A stretch of DNA of 21,390 bases from DASWHF01 sp036393295. Its GTDB lineage: Bacteria; Pseudomonadota; Gammaproteobacteria; Acidiferrobacterales; UBA6901. Below, piece by piece: positions 6,427 through 13,717 of the stretch. Made by a program: the position numbers and the translations under genes. The DNA lies in NCBI GenBank assembly GCA_036393295.1, contig DASWHF010000127.1:1-21390 (forward strand). Direction: 5' to 3'. The first letter of the stretch is position 1. Every line of letters begins with the position of its first letter. The notes beneath the pieces were generated by a model. That model ran no database searches. It saw nothing but the letters and a program-made list of their open reading frames with translations, and was not told the DNA's origin.

Positions 6427-7569
6427 ATGTCCGACCGCGAACACGACAGGGGATGGCGGGTGCTGACGGTCAACACCGGCAGCTCGTCGGCGCGGCTCGA
6501 CGTGGTGCGGATCGGGCCGGATGGCGCCGTGACGACGGAAATGCGGGCGCGCTACGAGCATGACGGCCGCGAGCCGGCGGCGATGCTCGACGACTTCTTC
6601 GCGACCCGGCCGGCCGGCGGCGTCGATGCCTGCGCGCACCGCGTCGTGCACGGCGGCGCGTCGCTGGTTGCGCCGATGCCGGTGGACGAAGCGGTCGAGC
6701 GCGAGATCGAGCGACTCGCGGCGCTCGCGCCGCTGCACAACCCGGTGGCGCTGCGCTGGATACGCGCCTGCCGCGGGCGGTTCGTGGCCAGCGCGCAAAT
6801 CGCCGTCTTCGACACGGCATTTTTCGCCGCACTGCCGGAGGTGGCGCGCCGCTACGCCATCCCGCGGGCGCCGGCCGAGCGCCTGGGGCTGCGGCGCTTC
6901 GGCTTCCACGGCCTGGCGCATGCCGCGATGTGGCGGCGCTGGTGCGCGCTGCAACCGGAGTCCGGCGGACGCGGGCGGCTGATCTCGCTGCAGCTCGGCG
7001 CCGGCTGCTCGATCGCGGCGATCGCCGACGGCGCGCCGCGCGACACCTCGATGGGCTTCTCGCCGCTCGAGGGCCTGATGATGGCGACCCGCAGCGGCGA
7101 CGTCGATCCGGGCCTGCTGCTGTACTGGCAGCGCGCCGAAGGCTTGGGTCCCGCGGACATGGAAACGCTGCTGAACGAGGCCTGCGGGCTGCTCGGCGTG
7201 TCGGGGATCAGCGCCGACATGCGCGCGCTGCTCGACTCGCCGGAACCGGCCGCGCGACTGGCGGTGGAGATGTACTGCTATCGGGCGCGCAAGTATCTCG
7301 GCGGCTATCTGGCCGTGCTGAACGGGGCGGATGCGATCGCCTTCGGCGGCGGTGTCGGCGAGAACGCGCATGCCGTGCGCGCGCGCATTCTCGACGGCAT
7401 GCAGTGGGCCGGCATACACGTCGATACGGCGGCCAACGCCAGCGCGCAGCCTCCGGCACGCATCAGCGCGCCGGACAGCCGCGTGGCGGTGTGGGTGATT
7501 CCGGTGGACGAATCGGCGCTGCTCGCCGAGGAGGCGGCGGCGCTGCTGAGCGGGCGCAAGCCCCGGTAA
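6427..7569 (+). CDS. ackA: Acetate kinase (acetate/propionate kinase family), divergent
   Basis: This 380-residue enzyme of the ASKHA fold would convert acetyl phosphate plus ADP to acetate plus ATP, using the product of the phosphoketolase encoded ten bases downstream. Expected motifs are VNTGSSS (15-21, Asn16), HRVVHGG (71-77), FDTAFF (Asp129), FHGLAH (His161), LEGLMMATRSGD (Arg222), GGGVGENA (307-314) and Glu362. One motif is abnormal: the phosphate-binding HLGNG of characterised acetate kinases reads QLGAG (189-193), losing both His and Asn. Divergent kinases are plausible in phosphoketolase operons, but I cannot check how common this change is. I chose ATG 6427 because it gives the shortest extension before the conserved first strand. 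Its ribosome-binding site is weak. Confidence 0.85.
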   Translation: MSDREHDRGWRVLTVNTGSSSARLDVVRIGPDGAVTTEMRARYEHDGREPAAMLDDFFATRPAGGVDACAHRVVHGGASLVAPMPVDEAVEREIERLAALAPLHNPVALRWIRACRGRFVASAQIAVFDTAFFAALPEVARRYAIPRAPAERLGLRRFGFHGLAHAAMWRRWCALQPESGGRGRLISLQLGAGCSIAAIADGAPRDTSMGFSPLEGLMMATRSGDVDPGLLLYWQRAEGLGPADMETLLNEACGLLGVSGISADMRALLDSPEPAARLAVEMYCYRARKYLGGYLAVLNGADAIAFGGGVGENAHAVRARILDGMQWAGIHVDTAANASAQPPARISAPDSRVAVWVIPVDESALLAEEAAALLSGRKPR

Positions 7570-7579
7570 GGAGAGTGGG

Positions 7580-9973
7580 ATGAACGAGATCGAAAGCCGT
7601 GCCAAGGCCTACAAGGGCCCGCTGACGGACAACGAGCTGCGCCGCATGCACGCCTACTGGCGCGCCGCGAATTACCTGTCGGTCGGGCAGATTTATCTGC
7701 TGGACAATCCGCTGCTGCGTGAGCCGTTGAAGATCGAACATGTCAAGCCGCGGTTGCTCGGTCACTGGGGCACCACGCCCGGGCTCAATTTCATTTACGT
7801 CCATATGAACCGCGTCATCCAGGCCCATGACCTGAGCGCCATTTACGTGACCGGCCCGGGCCACGGCGGACCCGGCCTGGTCGCCAACACCTGGCTCGAG
7901 GGCAGCTACAGCGAGGTCTATCCGGACGTGCCGCTCAACGCCGAGGGCATGCAGAAACTGTTCCGGCAGTTCTCCTTTCCCGGCGGCGTGCCGAGCCACG
8001 TGGCGCCGGAGACGCCCGGGTCGATCCACGAGGGCGGCGAGTTGGGTTACGCGCTGTCGCACGCCTTTGGCGCGGCCTTCGACAATCCGCACCTGCTGGT
8101 GTGCTGTGTCATCGGCGACGGCGAGGCCGAGACCGGGCCGCTGGCCGCCGCCTGGCATTCCAACAAGTTCCTCAATCCCGCCACCGACGGCGCGGTGCTG
8201 CCGGTCCTGCATCTCAACGGCTACAAGATCGCCAACCCGTCGGTGCTGGCGCGCATCGGCCGCGAGGAGCTAGAGAGCCTGCTCATCGGCTACGGCTACC
8301 GGCCGTACTTCGTGGAAGGCGCCGAGCCGGAGGCCATGCACCAGCTGATGGCCGCCACGCTCGACACGGTGGTCACGGAGATCAAGGCCATCCAGCACGA
8401 GGCGCGGCGCAGCGGCCGGGTGGAGCGGCCGCGCTGGCCGATGGTCGTGCTGCGCAGCCCCAAAGGCTGGACCGGCCCGAAGGAGGTCGACGGCAAGAAG
8501 ACCGAGGGCACCTGGCGCTCGCACCAGGTGCCGTTCGCCGAGGTCGCCGGCAAGCCGAAGCACCTGCAGCTGCTCGAGAGCTGGCTGCGCAGCTACAAGC
8601 CCGAGGAGCTGTTCGACGAGCAGGGCACGCCGCTGCCGGAGCTGCGCTCGCTGGCGCCGCGCGGCGAGCGGCGCATGGGCGCCAATCCGCACGCCAACGG
8701 CGGCCTGCTGCTCAAGGACCTCAAGCTGCCGGACTTCCGCGACTACGCCGTCGAGGTGCCGCGGCCCGGCCAGGTGACGGGCGAGCCGACGCGGACCCTG
8801 GGCCGTTTCCTGCGCGACGTGATGAAGCGCAACGCCGACAACCGCAACTTCCGCGTCATGGGGCCGGACGAGACCGCCTCGAACCGGCTGGACGCGCTGT
8901 TCGAGGCCACCGACCGCACCTGGGTCGCGGAGCGGCTGCCGGAGGACGATCATCTCGCGCCCGACGGGCGCGTCATGGAGATCCTCTCCGAGCACACCTG
9001 CCAGGGCTGGCTCGAAGGCTATCTGCTGACCGGCCGGCACGGCCTGTTCTCCTGCTACGAGGCCTTCATCCACATCGTCGACTCGATGTTCAACCAGCAC
9101 GCCAAGTGGCTCAAGGTGACGTCGAAGGAGATTCCGTGGCGGCGGCCGATCGCCTCGCTCAACTACCTGCTGACCTCGCATGTCTGGCGCCAGGACCACA
9201 ACGGCTTCTCCCACCAGGACCCGGGCTTCATCGACCACGTGGTGAACAAGAAGTCCGACATCATCCGCGTCTACCTGCCGCCGGACGCCAACTCGCTGCT
9301 GGTGGTCGCCGACAGGTGCCTGCGCAGCCGCAATTTCATCAACGTCATCGTCGCCGGCAAGCAGGCGCAGCCCCAGTGGTTGTCGATGGACGCGGCCATC
9401 AAGCACTGCACCGCCGGCGTCGGCATCTGGGAGTGGGCGAGCAGCGACCCGGGCGGCGAGCCGGACGTGGTGCTGGCCTGTGCCGGCGACGTGCCGACGC
9501 TCGAGACGCTCGCGGCGGTCGACCTGCTGCGCCGGCATCTGCCGGATCTCAAGGTGCGGGTGATCAACGTCGTCGACCTGATGACGCTGCAAACCCATGA
9601 CGAGCACCCGCATGGCTTGTCCGACCGCGACTTCGATACGCTGTTCACCACCGACAAGCCGATCATCTTCGCCTACCACGGCTATCCGTGGCTGATCCAC
9701 CGGCTCACCTACCGGCGCACCAACCACAAGAACCTGCACGTGCGCGGCTACAAGGAGGAGGGCACGACCACCACGCCGTTCGACATGACGGTGCTCAACG
9801 ACCTGGACCGCTATCACCTGGTGGCGGACGTGATCGACCGCGTGCCGAGCCTCGGCTACAAGGCGGCCTACCTCAAGCAGGCGGTGCGCGACAAGCGCAT
9901 CGAGCACCGCCACTACATCCGCGCCCACGGCCAGGACATGCCCGAGGTGCGCGAGTGGCAGTGGCCGCACTAG
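7580..9973 (+). CDS. xfp: Xylulose-5-phosphate/fructose-6-phosphate phosphoketolase
   Basis: This 797-residue thiamine-diphosphate enzyme cleaves xylulose-5-P or fructose-6-P with inorganic phosphate, giving acetyl phosphate plus glyceraldehyde-3-P or erythrose-4-P. Full length for the family (about 790-830). Visible motifs are GHWGTTPG (61-68), GPGHGGPG (92-99) and the ThDP/Mg motif GDGEAETGP (179-187) followed by the expected asparagine in LHLNGYKI. Also seen are LSEHTCQGWLEGYLLTGRHG and the C-terminal FAYHGYPWLIHRLTYRR. The AAGGAG ribosome-binding site overlaps the acetate kinase stop codon, so the two genes form one operon and would share the FNR-type promoter. A transaldolase lies further downstream. 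Substrate preference cannot be told from sequence. Confidence 0.97.
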   Translation: MNEIESRAKAYKGPLTDNELRRMHAYWRAANYLSVGQIYLLDNPLLREPLKIEHVKPRLLGHWGTTPGLNFIYVHMNRVIQAHDLSAIYVTGPGHGGPGLVANTWLEGSYSEVYPDVPLNAEGMQKLFRQFSFPGGVPSHVAPETPGSIHEGGELGYALSHAFGAAFDNPHLLVCCVIGDGEAETGPLAAAWHSNKFLNPATDGAVLPVLHLNGYKIANPSVLARIGREELESLLIGYGYRPYFVEGAEPEAMHQLMAATLDTVVTEIKAIQHEARRSGRVERPRWPMVVLRSPKGWTGPKEVDGKKTEGTWRSHQVPFAEVAGKPKHLQLLESWLRSYKPEELFDEQGTPLPELRSLAPRGERRMGANPHANGGLLLKDLKLPDFRDYAVEVPRPGQVTGEPTRTLGRFLRDVMKRNADNRNFRVMGPDETASNRLDALFEATDRTWVAERLPEDDHLAPDGRVMEILSEHTCQGWLEGYLLTGRHGLFSCYEAFIHIVDSMFNQHAKWLKVTSKEIPWRRPIASLNYLLTSHVWRQDHNGFSHQDPGFIDHVVNKKSDIIRVYLPPDANSLLVVADRCLRSRNFINVIVAGKQAQPQWLSMDAAIKHCTAGVGIWEWASSDPGGEPDVVLACAGDVPTLETLAAVDLLRRHLPDLKVRVINVVDLMTLQTHDEHPHGLSDRDFDTLFTTDKPIIFAYHGYPWLIHRLTYRRTNHKNLHVRGYKEEGTTTTPFDMTVLNDLDRYHLVADVIDRVPSLGYKAAYLKQAVRDKRIEHRHYIRAHGQDMPEVREWQWPH

Positions 9974-9974
9974 G

Positions 9975-9999
9975 CCGCGAACGCGGCGCGCGTTTGCGG
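9975..9999. terminator. Hairpin directly after xfp
   Basis: A 10-bp stem (CCGCGAACGC with GCGTTTGCGG, one G-T pair) with a 5-base loop starts two bases after the stop codon. There is no following T run, so termination would need Rho, or the stem may only protect the 3' end. It suggests the sulfur genes downstream may have their own transcript. Confidence 0.4.
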
Positions 10000-10093
10000 C
10001 AGCGCCTACGGCAGGGGAGTCGAGTCGGCCATCGCAGTCCGGTAGACTGAACCTATCGGCTCACGACGGTCAGACATAATCAAGGAGGCATCG

Positions 10094-10522
10094 ATGGAAG
10101 GTTTCACGCCCTGGGCCGCGCTCGCCGGCGGCGCGCTGATCGGGCTCGCGGCGCTGCTGCTCCTGTTGTGCAACGGCCGCATCGCCGGCATCAGCGGCAT
10201 CCTGGGCGGCAGCCTCGAGCCCAAGCGCGGCGATCTGCTGTGGCGCGTGCTGTTCTTCTTCGGCCTGCTCACCGGCGGCCTGGTCACGCTGTGGTGGCTG
10301 CCGGGCGCGCTCGACATCCGCGTCGACGTCTCGACCCCGGCGGTGATCCTGGCCGGCCTGCTGGTCGGGCTCGGCACGCGCATCGGCAGCGGCTGCACCA
10401 GCGGCCACGGCGTGTGCGGCGTCGGGCGGTTGGCGCCGCGCTCGATCGTGGAGAGCGCGGTGTTCGTTGCGGCCGCCATGCTCACGGTTTACGTCGTGCG
10501 CCACCTGCTCGGGGGGATTTGA
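10094..10522 (+). CDS. YeeE/YedE-type sulfur transporter subunit, first half
   Basis: This 142-residue inner-membrane protein has about four hydrophobic helices and the family motif GSGCTSGHGVCGVGRL (98-113), with Cys101 and Cys108, plus Cys26 in LCNGRIAGISG. It matches the smaller PmpA-like half of split YeeE/YedE transporters, which are linked to uptake or export of thiosulfate or other sulfane-sulfur species. In E. coli TsuA both halves are one chain with conserved cysteines. A strong AAGGAGG ribosome-binding site lies five bases before the ATG. The partner follows two bases after the stop, and a persulfide dioxygenase follows that, as in BigR-type sulfide-response operons. No BigR-like repressor gene is present in the window. 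Confidence 0.85.
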   Translation: MEGFTPWAALAGGALIGLAALLLLLCNGRIAGISGILGGSLEPKRGDLLWRVLFFFGLLTGGLVTLWWLPGALDIRVDVSTPAVILAGLLVGLGTRIGSGCTSGHGVCGVGRLAPRSIVESAVFVAAAMLTVYVVRHLLGGI

Positions 10523-10524
10523 CC

Positions 10525-10995
10525 ATGCTCGCTCTGGTGGGATCGTTCTGCTCCGGGCTGCTGTTCGCGATCGGTCTCGGCATCGCCGGCATGACGCTGC
10601 CGCAGAAGGTGCTGGCCTTCCTCGACGTGGCCGGCGACTGGGACCCGAGCCTGGCGCTGGTGATGATCAGCTCGGCCGGCGTGTACTTCGTGCTGCACCG
10701 CCTGGTGCTGCGCCGTGGCCGGCCGCTCGCGGGCGCCAAGTTCGCGCTGCCGACGCGCCGCGACATCGACGCGCCGCTGGTGATGGGCGCGGCCATGTTC
10801 GGGATCGGTTGGGGTCTGGTCGGGCTGTGCCCGGGACCGGCGGTCGCCGCGCTCGCGAGCCTGCACGAGGACGCGCTGGTGTTCTTCGTCTCCATGATCG
10901 CCGGCATGTACGCCTACGGCACGCTCCACGTGATCGGCAGTCGCGATCCGGACGGCGGCGCGAGCGCGCTCGACCTGCTGCTCAGCAAGCGCTGA
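10525..10995 (+). CDS. YeeE/YedE-type sulfur transporter subunit, second half (DUF6691/PmpB-like)
   Basis: This 156-residue membrane protein has about four helices and the diagnostic motifs GMTLPQKVLAFLD (22-34) and GIGWGLVGLCPGPA (93-106). The cysteine (Cys101) in the latter corresponds to the conserved one of this half. It should pair with the upstream 142-residue protein to form one sulfur-compound channel. The ATG at 10525 lies two bases past the preceding stop, with a G-rich ribosome-binding site inside the upstream gene, so translation is coupled. A weakly hydrophobic C-terminal tail follows residue 140. The transported species is not readable from sequence. Confidence 0.83.
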   Translation: MLALVGSFCSGLLFAIGLGIAGMTLPQKVLAFLDVAGDWDPSLALVMISSAGVYFVLHRLVLRRGRPLAGAKFALPTRRDIDAPLVMGAAMFGIGWGLVGLCPGPAVAALASLHEDALVFFVSMIAGMYAYGTLHVIGSRDPDGGASALDLLLSKR

Positions 10996-11029
10996 GCGCG
11001 ATCCATTCCGGCACTCCCAAGGAGGTGAC

Positions 11030-11779
11030 ATGATCTTCAGGCAACTCTTCGAACCGGTCTCCAGCACCTATACCTATCTGCTCGGCTGCGAGGAGACCGG
11101 CCAGGCGGTGCTGATCGACGCGGTGCTGCCGACCTGGCAGCGCGACCTCGAGGAGCTCAACAAGCTCGGCTTGAAGCTCGTCTATACGCTCGACAGCCAT
11201 ATCCACGCCGACCACATCACCGCCGCGCGCAAGCTCAAAAGGGAGGCCGGCAGCCGCATCGCGCATCCGGCGTTCGACCAGCTCGGTTGCACCGACACGC
11301 CGCTGGAGGAGGGCAGGCCGTTCGAGCTCGGCAGCATCCACATCGACCCGCTGTTCACCCCGGGCCACACCGACGGGCATCACGCCTACCGCGTCGGCGA
11401 GCGTGTGCTCACCGGTGACGCGCTGCTGATCGACGGCTGCGGGCGTACCGACTTCCAGAACGGCGACGCGCCGACGCTCTACCGCAGCGTGCGCGAGAAG
11501 CTGTTCGCCCTGCCCGAGGACACGCTGGTATATCCGGCGCACGACTACAAGGGCCGGCGCGTGTCCAGCATCGCCCAGGAGAAGACCCGCAATCCGCGTC
11601 TCGGCGGCGACAGGCCGCTGGCGGAGTTCGTGAAGATCATGAAGGAATTGAACCTCGCCTATCCGAAGTTCATCGACTACGCGGTGCCGGGCAACCGCGA
11701 GTGCGGCAAGTGTCCGGACGGCGTGCCGGACGACCTGCAACAGTACTGCGAGCAGATCGGCGAGAGCGTGCAGGGCTAG
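11030..11779 (+). CDS. ETHE1-like persulfide dioxygenase (metallo-beta-lactamase fold)
   Basis: This 249-residue soluble enzyme would oxidise glutathione persulfide to sulfite plus glutathione, using O2 and one Fe(II). The ETHE1 ligand set is present: His57 in SHIHADH, His113 in TPGHTDG and Asp130 in LTGD, spaced as in human ETHE1 (79, 135, 154). The second-shell His59, Asp61 and His62 and the late His181 (YPAHDYKG) are also kept. The motif CGRTDFQNGDAPTLYRSV is typical of persulfide dioxygenases rather than glyoxalase II. The C-terminus ends in a cysteine-containing tail (NRECGKCPDG). A near-perfect AAGGAGGTGA precedes the ATG. It lies 34 bases after the transporter pair, implying import or handling of sulfane sulfur followed by oxidation. 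Confidence 0.9.
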   Translation: MIFRQLFEPVSSTYTYLLGCEETGQAVLIDAVLPTWQRDLEELNKLGLKLVYTLDSHIHADHITAARKLKREAGSRIAHPAFDQLGCTDTPLEEGRPFELGSIHIDPLFTPGHTDGHHAYRVGERVLTGDALLIDGCGRTDFQNGDAPTLYRSVREKLFALPEDTLVYPAHDYKGRRVSSIAQEKTRNPRLGGDRPLAEFVKIMKELNLAYPKFIDYAVPGNRECGKCPDGVPDDLQQYCEQIGESVQG

Positions 11780-11861
11780 CCGGACGGAGGCGGGCGTCGC
11801 CGGAGGGAACGTAAACATCCAACGCATGACAGGAGCGCGGGAAACCACGAGGAGCAAGACC

Positions 11862-12977
11862 ATGCAGACCAATCCGCTGCGGAGACTCAAGGCCCTGGGA
11901 CAGAGTATCTGGCTCGACGACATCCGTCGTGGCTGGATCGACGACGGCAGCTTCGCGCGATTGATCGAGGCGGACGGGGTGAGCGGCGTCACCTCCAATC
12001 CGGCGATCTTCCGGAAGGCAATCGCGGAGCACCGCGACTACGACGCGGCGATCGCCGCGCTCGCGCGTCGCGGCACCGACGCGGTGGAGATCGCCGAGGT
12101 TCTGACCGTCGAGGACGTGTGCCGCGCCGCCGACCTGTTTCGCGGCGTCTACGACGCGAGCGGCGGGCGTGACGGCTACGTGAGTCTCGAGGTGTCGCCG
12201 CATCTCGCGCACGATACCGAGGCCACGGTCGCCGAGGCCACGCGCCTGTGGGGCCGCGTCAACCGCGCCAACGCGATGATCAAGGTTCCGGCCACGCGCG
12301 CCGGGCTGCCGGCGATCCGCCGGCTGATCGCGGCGGGCGTCAACGTCAACGTCACGCTGCTGTTCGGCGTCACGCGCTACCGCGAGGTGGTCGAGGCCTG
12401 GCTCGCCGGACTCGACGATTGCGCCGCCACCGGACGGCCGATGGAGCGCATTGCGTCGGTGGTGAGCTTCTTTTTGAGCCGCATCGATACGCTGGCGGAC
12501 AAGCGGCTCGGCGCCCTCGGCACGCCGCAGGCGAAATGCCTGCGTGGCGCGGCCGCCATCGCGAGCGCGCGGCTGGCTTATCAGCATTATAAGGAATGGA
12601 CCGCCAGCCCGCGTTGGCTGGCGCTGGCACAGCGCGGCGCGCAGCCGCAGCGCCTGTTGTGGGCCTCGACCTCGGCCAAGGACCCCGCCTACAGCGACAT
12701 CAAATACGTCGAGGCCTTGATCGGCCGCGACACCGTCAACACCCTGCCGCCCGACACGCTCGCCGCCTACCGTGAGCGCGGCCGGCCGGCCGCACGCCTC
12801 GAGCACGACCTCGACGCGGCCCGCGCCCTGCCGCAACAACTGGCCGCGCTCGGCATCGACCTCGAGGCGGTGGCCGACGAGCTCGAGCGCGAGGGCGTAC
12901 GCAAGTTCGTCGAGCCGTATGATGCGCTGATCCAAACGCTCGAAGAGCACCGTACGGAACGCGCGGTCTCGCCATAG
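11862..12977 (+). CDS. tal: Transaldolase
   Basis: This 371-residue class I aldolase transfers dihydroxyacetone units between sugar phosphates in the pentose phosphate pathway. Motifs are SIWLDDIRRG with the catalytic-site Asp, VTSNPAIF (43-50), the Schiff-base lysine Lys141 in MIKVPATRAG, NVNVTLLFGV and LLWASTSAKDPAYSDIKYVE. Length and the C-terminal extension fit the longer bacterial TAL type (about 370 residues). I chose ATG 11862 over 11826 because AGGAG lies seven bases upstream of it and the upstream ATG has no ribosome-binding site. It stands 82 bases after the dioxygenase. With the phosphoketolase it would recycle the C4 and C3 products. Confidence 0.95.
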   Translation: MQTNPLRRLKALGQSIWLDDIRRGWIDDGSFARLIEADGVSGVTSNPAIFRKAIAEHRDYDAAIAALARRGTDAVEIAEVLTVEDVCRAADLFRGVYDASGGRDGYVSLEVSPHLAHDTEATVAEATRLWGRVNRANAMIKVPATRAGLPAIRRLIAAGVNVNVTLLFGVTRYREVVEAWLAGLDDCAATGRPMERIASVVSFFLSRIDTLADKRLGALGTPQAKCLRGAAAIASARLAYQHYKEWTASPRWLALAQRGAQPQRLLWASTSAKDPAYSDIKYVEALIGRDTVNTLPPDTLAAYRERGRPAARLEHDLDAARALPQQLAALGIDLEAVADELEREGVRKFVEPYDALIQTLEEHRTERAVSP

Positions 12978-13029
12978 CGGCCGCGTCCCGATCCCGCTCC
13001 GCGCCTGGGGCCGGCAGATTCAGCCGGTC

Positions 13030-13314
13030 TCATCCCTTCGCGGCGCGTTGAACCTCGGCCGCGATCCGTGTGCCGAGTTGCTTCTCGGCGACGGTGAGAT
13101 CGTAGCGTGTCTGCAGGTTCATCCAGAATTCGGCGCTGTTGCCGAAGTAGCGCGCGAAACGCAACGCGGTATCGGGCGTGATGCCGCGCTTCCCGTTGAG
13201 GATATCGGTGACGCGCCCCGAGGGGACGCGGATCGCGAGCGCGAAGCGGTTTGCGGAGAGCTCGCGCGCGGCGAGCTCGCGCCTGAGGAGTCGGCCGGGA
13301 TGGATGGCTGTCAT
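13030..13314 (-). CDS. higA: HigA-type antitoxin, XRE-family helix-turn-helix
   Basis: This 94-residue DNA-binding protein begins IHPGRLLRRELAARELSANR and continues through a helix-turn-helix (about 20-58, with VPSGRVTDILNGKRGITPDTALRFARYF). It ends NSAEFWMNLQTRYDLTVAEK, the classic HigA/VapI signature. It should neutralise the upstream-encoded toxin and repress the shared promoter. It starts five bases after the toxin stop codon, giving the toxin-first order characteristic of higBA. It converges with transaldolase, whose stop is 52 bases away. Full length and intact. Confidence 0.92.
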   Translation of the reverse strand: MTAIHPGRLLRRELAARELSANRFALAIRVPSGRVTDILNGKRGITPDTALRFARYFGNSAEFWMNLQTRYDLTVAEKQLGTRIAAEVQRAAKG

Positions 13315-13319
13315 GTTGT

Positions 13320-13607
13320 CTACCCTCGATGATAATCCACGATCTCGACGTCGTAGGCGTCGCCGTTCTTGAACGTAAAGCAGATCCGCCAGCGGGCGTT
13401 GATCGTCATCGCCCAGCGGCCGGCGCGATCGCCTTTGAGCTTGTGCAGGCCGACGCTTCTCAGGGGGCTCAGGTCCTGCAGGCTGCGAGCGGCATCGAGC
13501 GCGGCGAGGAGATCCTGGGCGGCCTCGACATCGAGGCCGCGAAAGGGCGAGCGCTTGCCCTGAGTGTGAAAGCGCTCGGACGCCCGGTTCGCCCAGGTCC
13601 TGATCAT
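13320..13607 (-). CDS. higB: HigB-type toxin, RelE-like mRNA interferase
   Basis: This 95-residue basic protein of the HigB/RelE fold has LAALDAARSLQDLSPLRSVG, HKLKGDRAGRWAMTINARWR and ICFTFKNGDAYDVEIVDYH. These are the core and C-terminal motifs of ribosome-dependent mRNA endonucleases. I chose the ATG at 13607 (MIRTWANRASERF), the usual family start. A seven-residue extension to 13628 would put the start codon inside the apparent promoter. Neither start has a Shine-Dalgarno, and a -10-like TATTAT ends ten bases before the ATG, so the message may be nearly leaderless. Forms a bicistronic module with higA. No visible damage. Confidence 0.9.
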   Translation of the reverse strand: MIRTWANRASERFHTQGKRSPFRGLDVEAAQDLLAALDAARSLQDLSPLRSVGLHKLKGDRAGRWAMTINARWRICFTFKNGDAYDVEIVDYHRG

Positions 13608-13616
13608 GAGAACAGG

Positions 13617-13650
13617 ATAATACGACATACGTAGTACGTCAAGCGTAGTA
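13617..13650 (-). promoter_or_regulatory. Promoter/operator region of the higBA pair
   Basis: On the minus strand TACTACG occurs twice at a 14-base pitch (13644-13650 and 13630-13636), flanking CTTGACG. A -35-like TTGACG (13637-13642) and -10-like TATTAT (13617-13622) are present, but the spacer is only 14 bases, so at least one of them is approximate. The repeats overlap the promoter, as expected for a HigA autorepression site. Confidence 0.45.
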
Positions 13651-13717
13651 TTTGGGCGCTGCGCGAAGGCTGGGGGAGGTAGTCGGGTTTCAGCAACCCG
13701 TCGATGACGTCAGCGGT

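Noticed and set aside
8270..9970. 566-codon open frame antisense to phosphoketolase
   Set aside because: Shadow frame produced by high third-position GC. It has low complexity, no ribosome-binding site and no recognisable domain, while the opposite strand is a certain gene.
10012..10093. Promoter or FNR site before the sulfur transporter genes
   Set aside because: TAGACT and CATAAT look like -10 hexamers, and AATCAA like half an FNR box, but no -35 or second half site stands at proper spacing.
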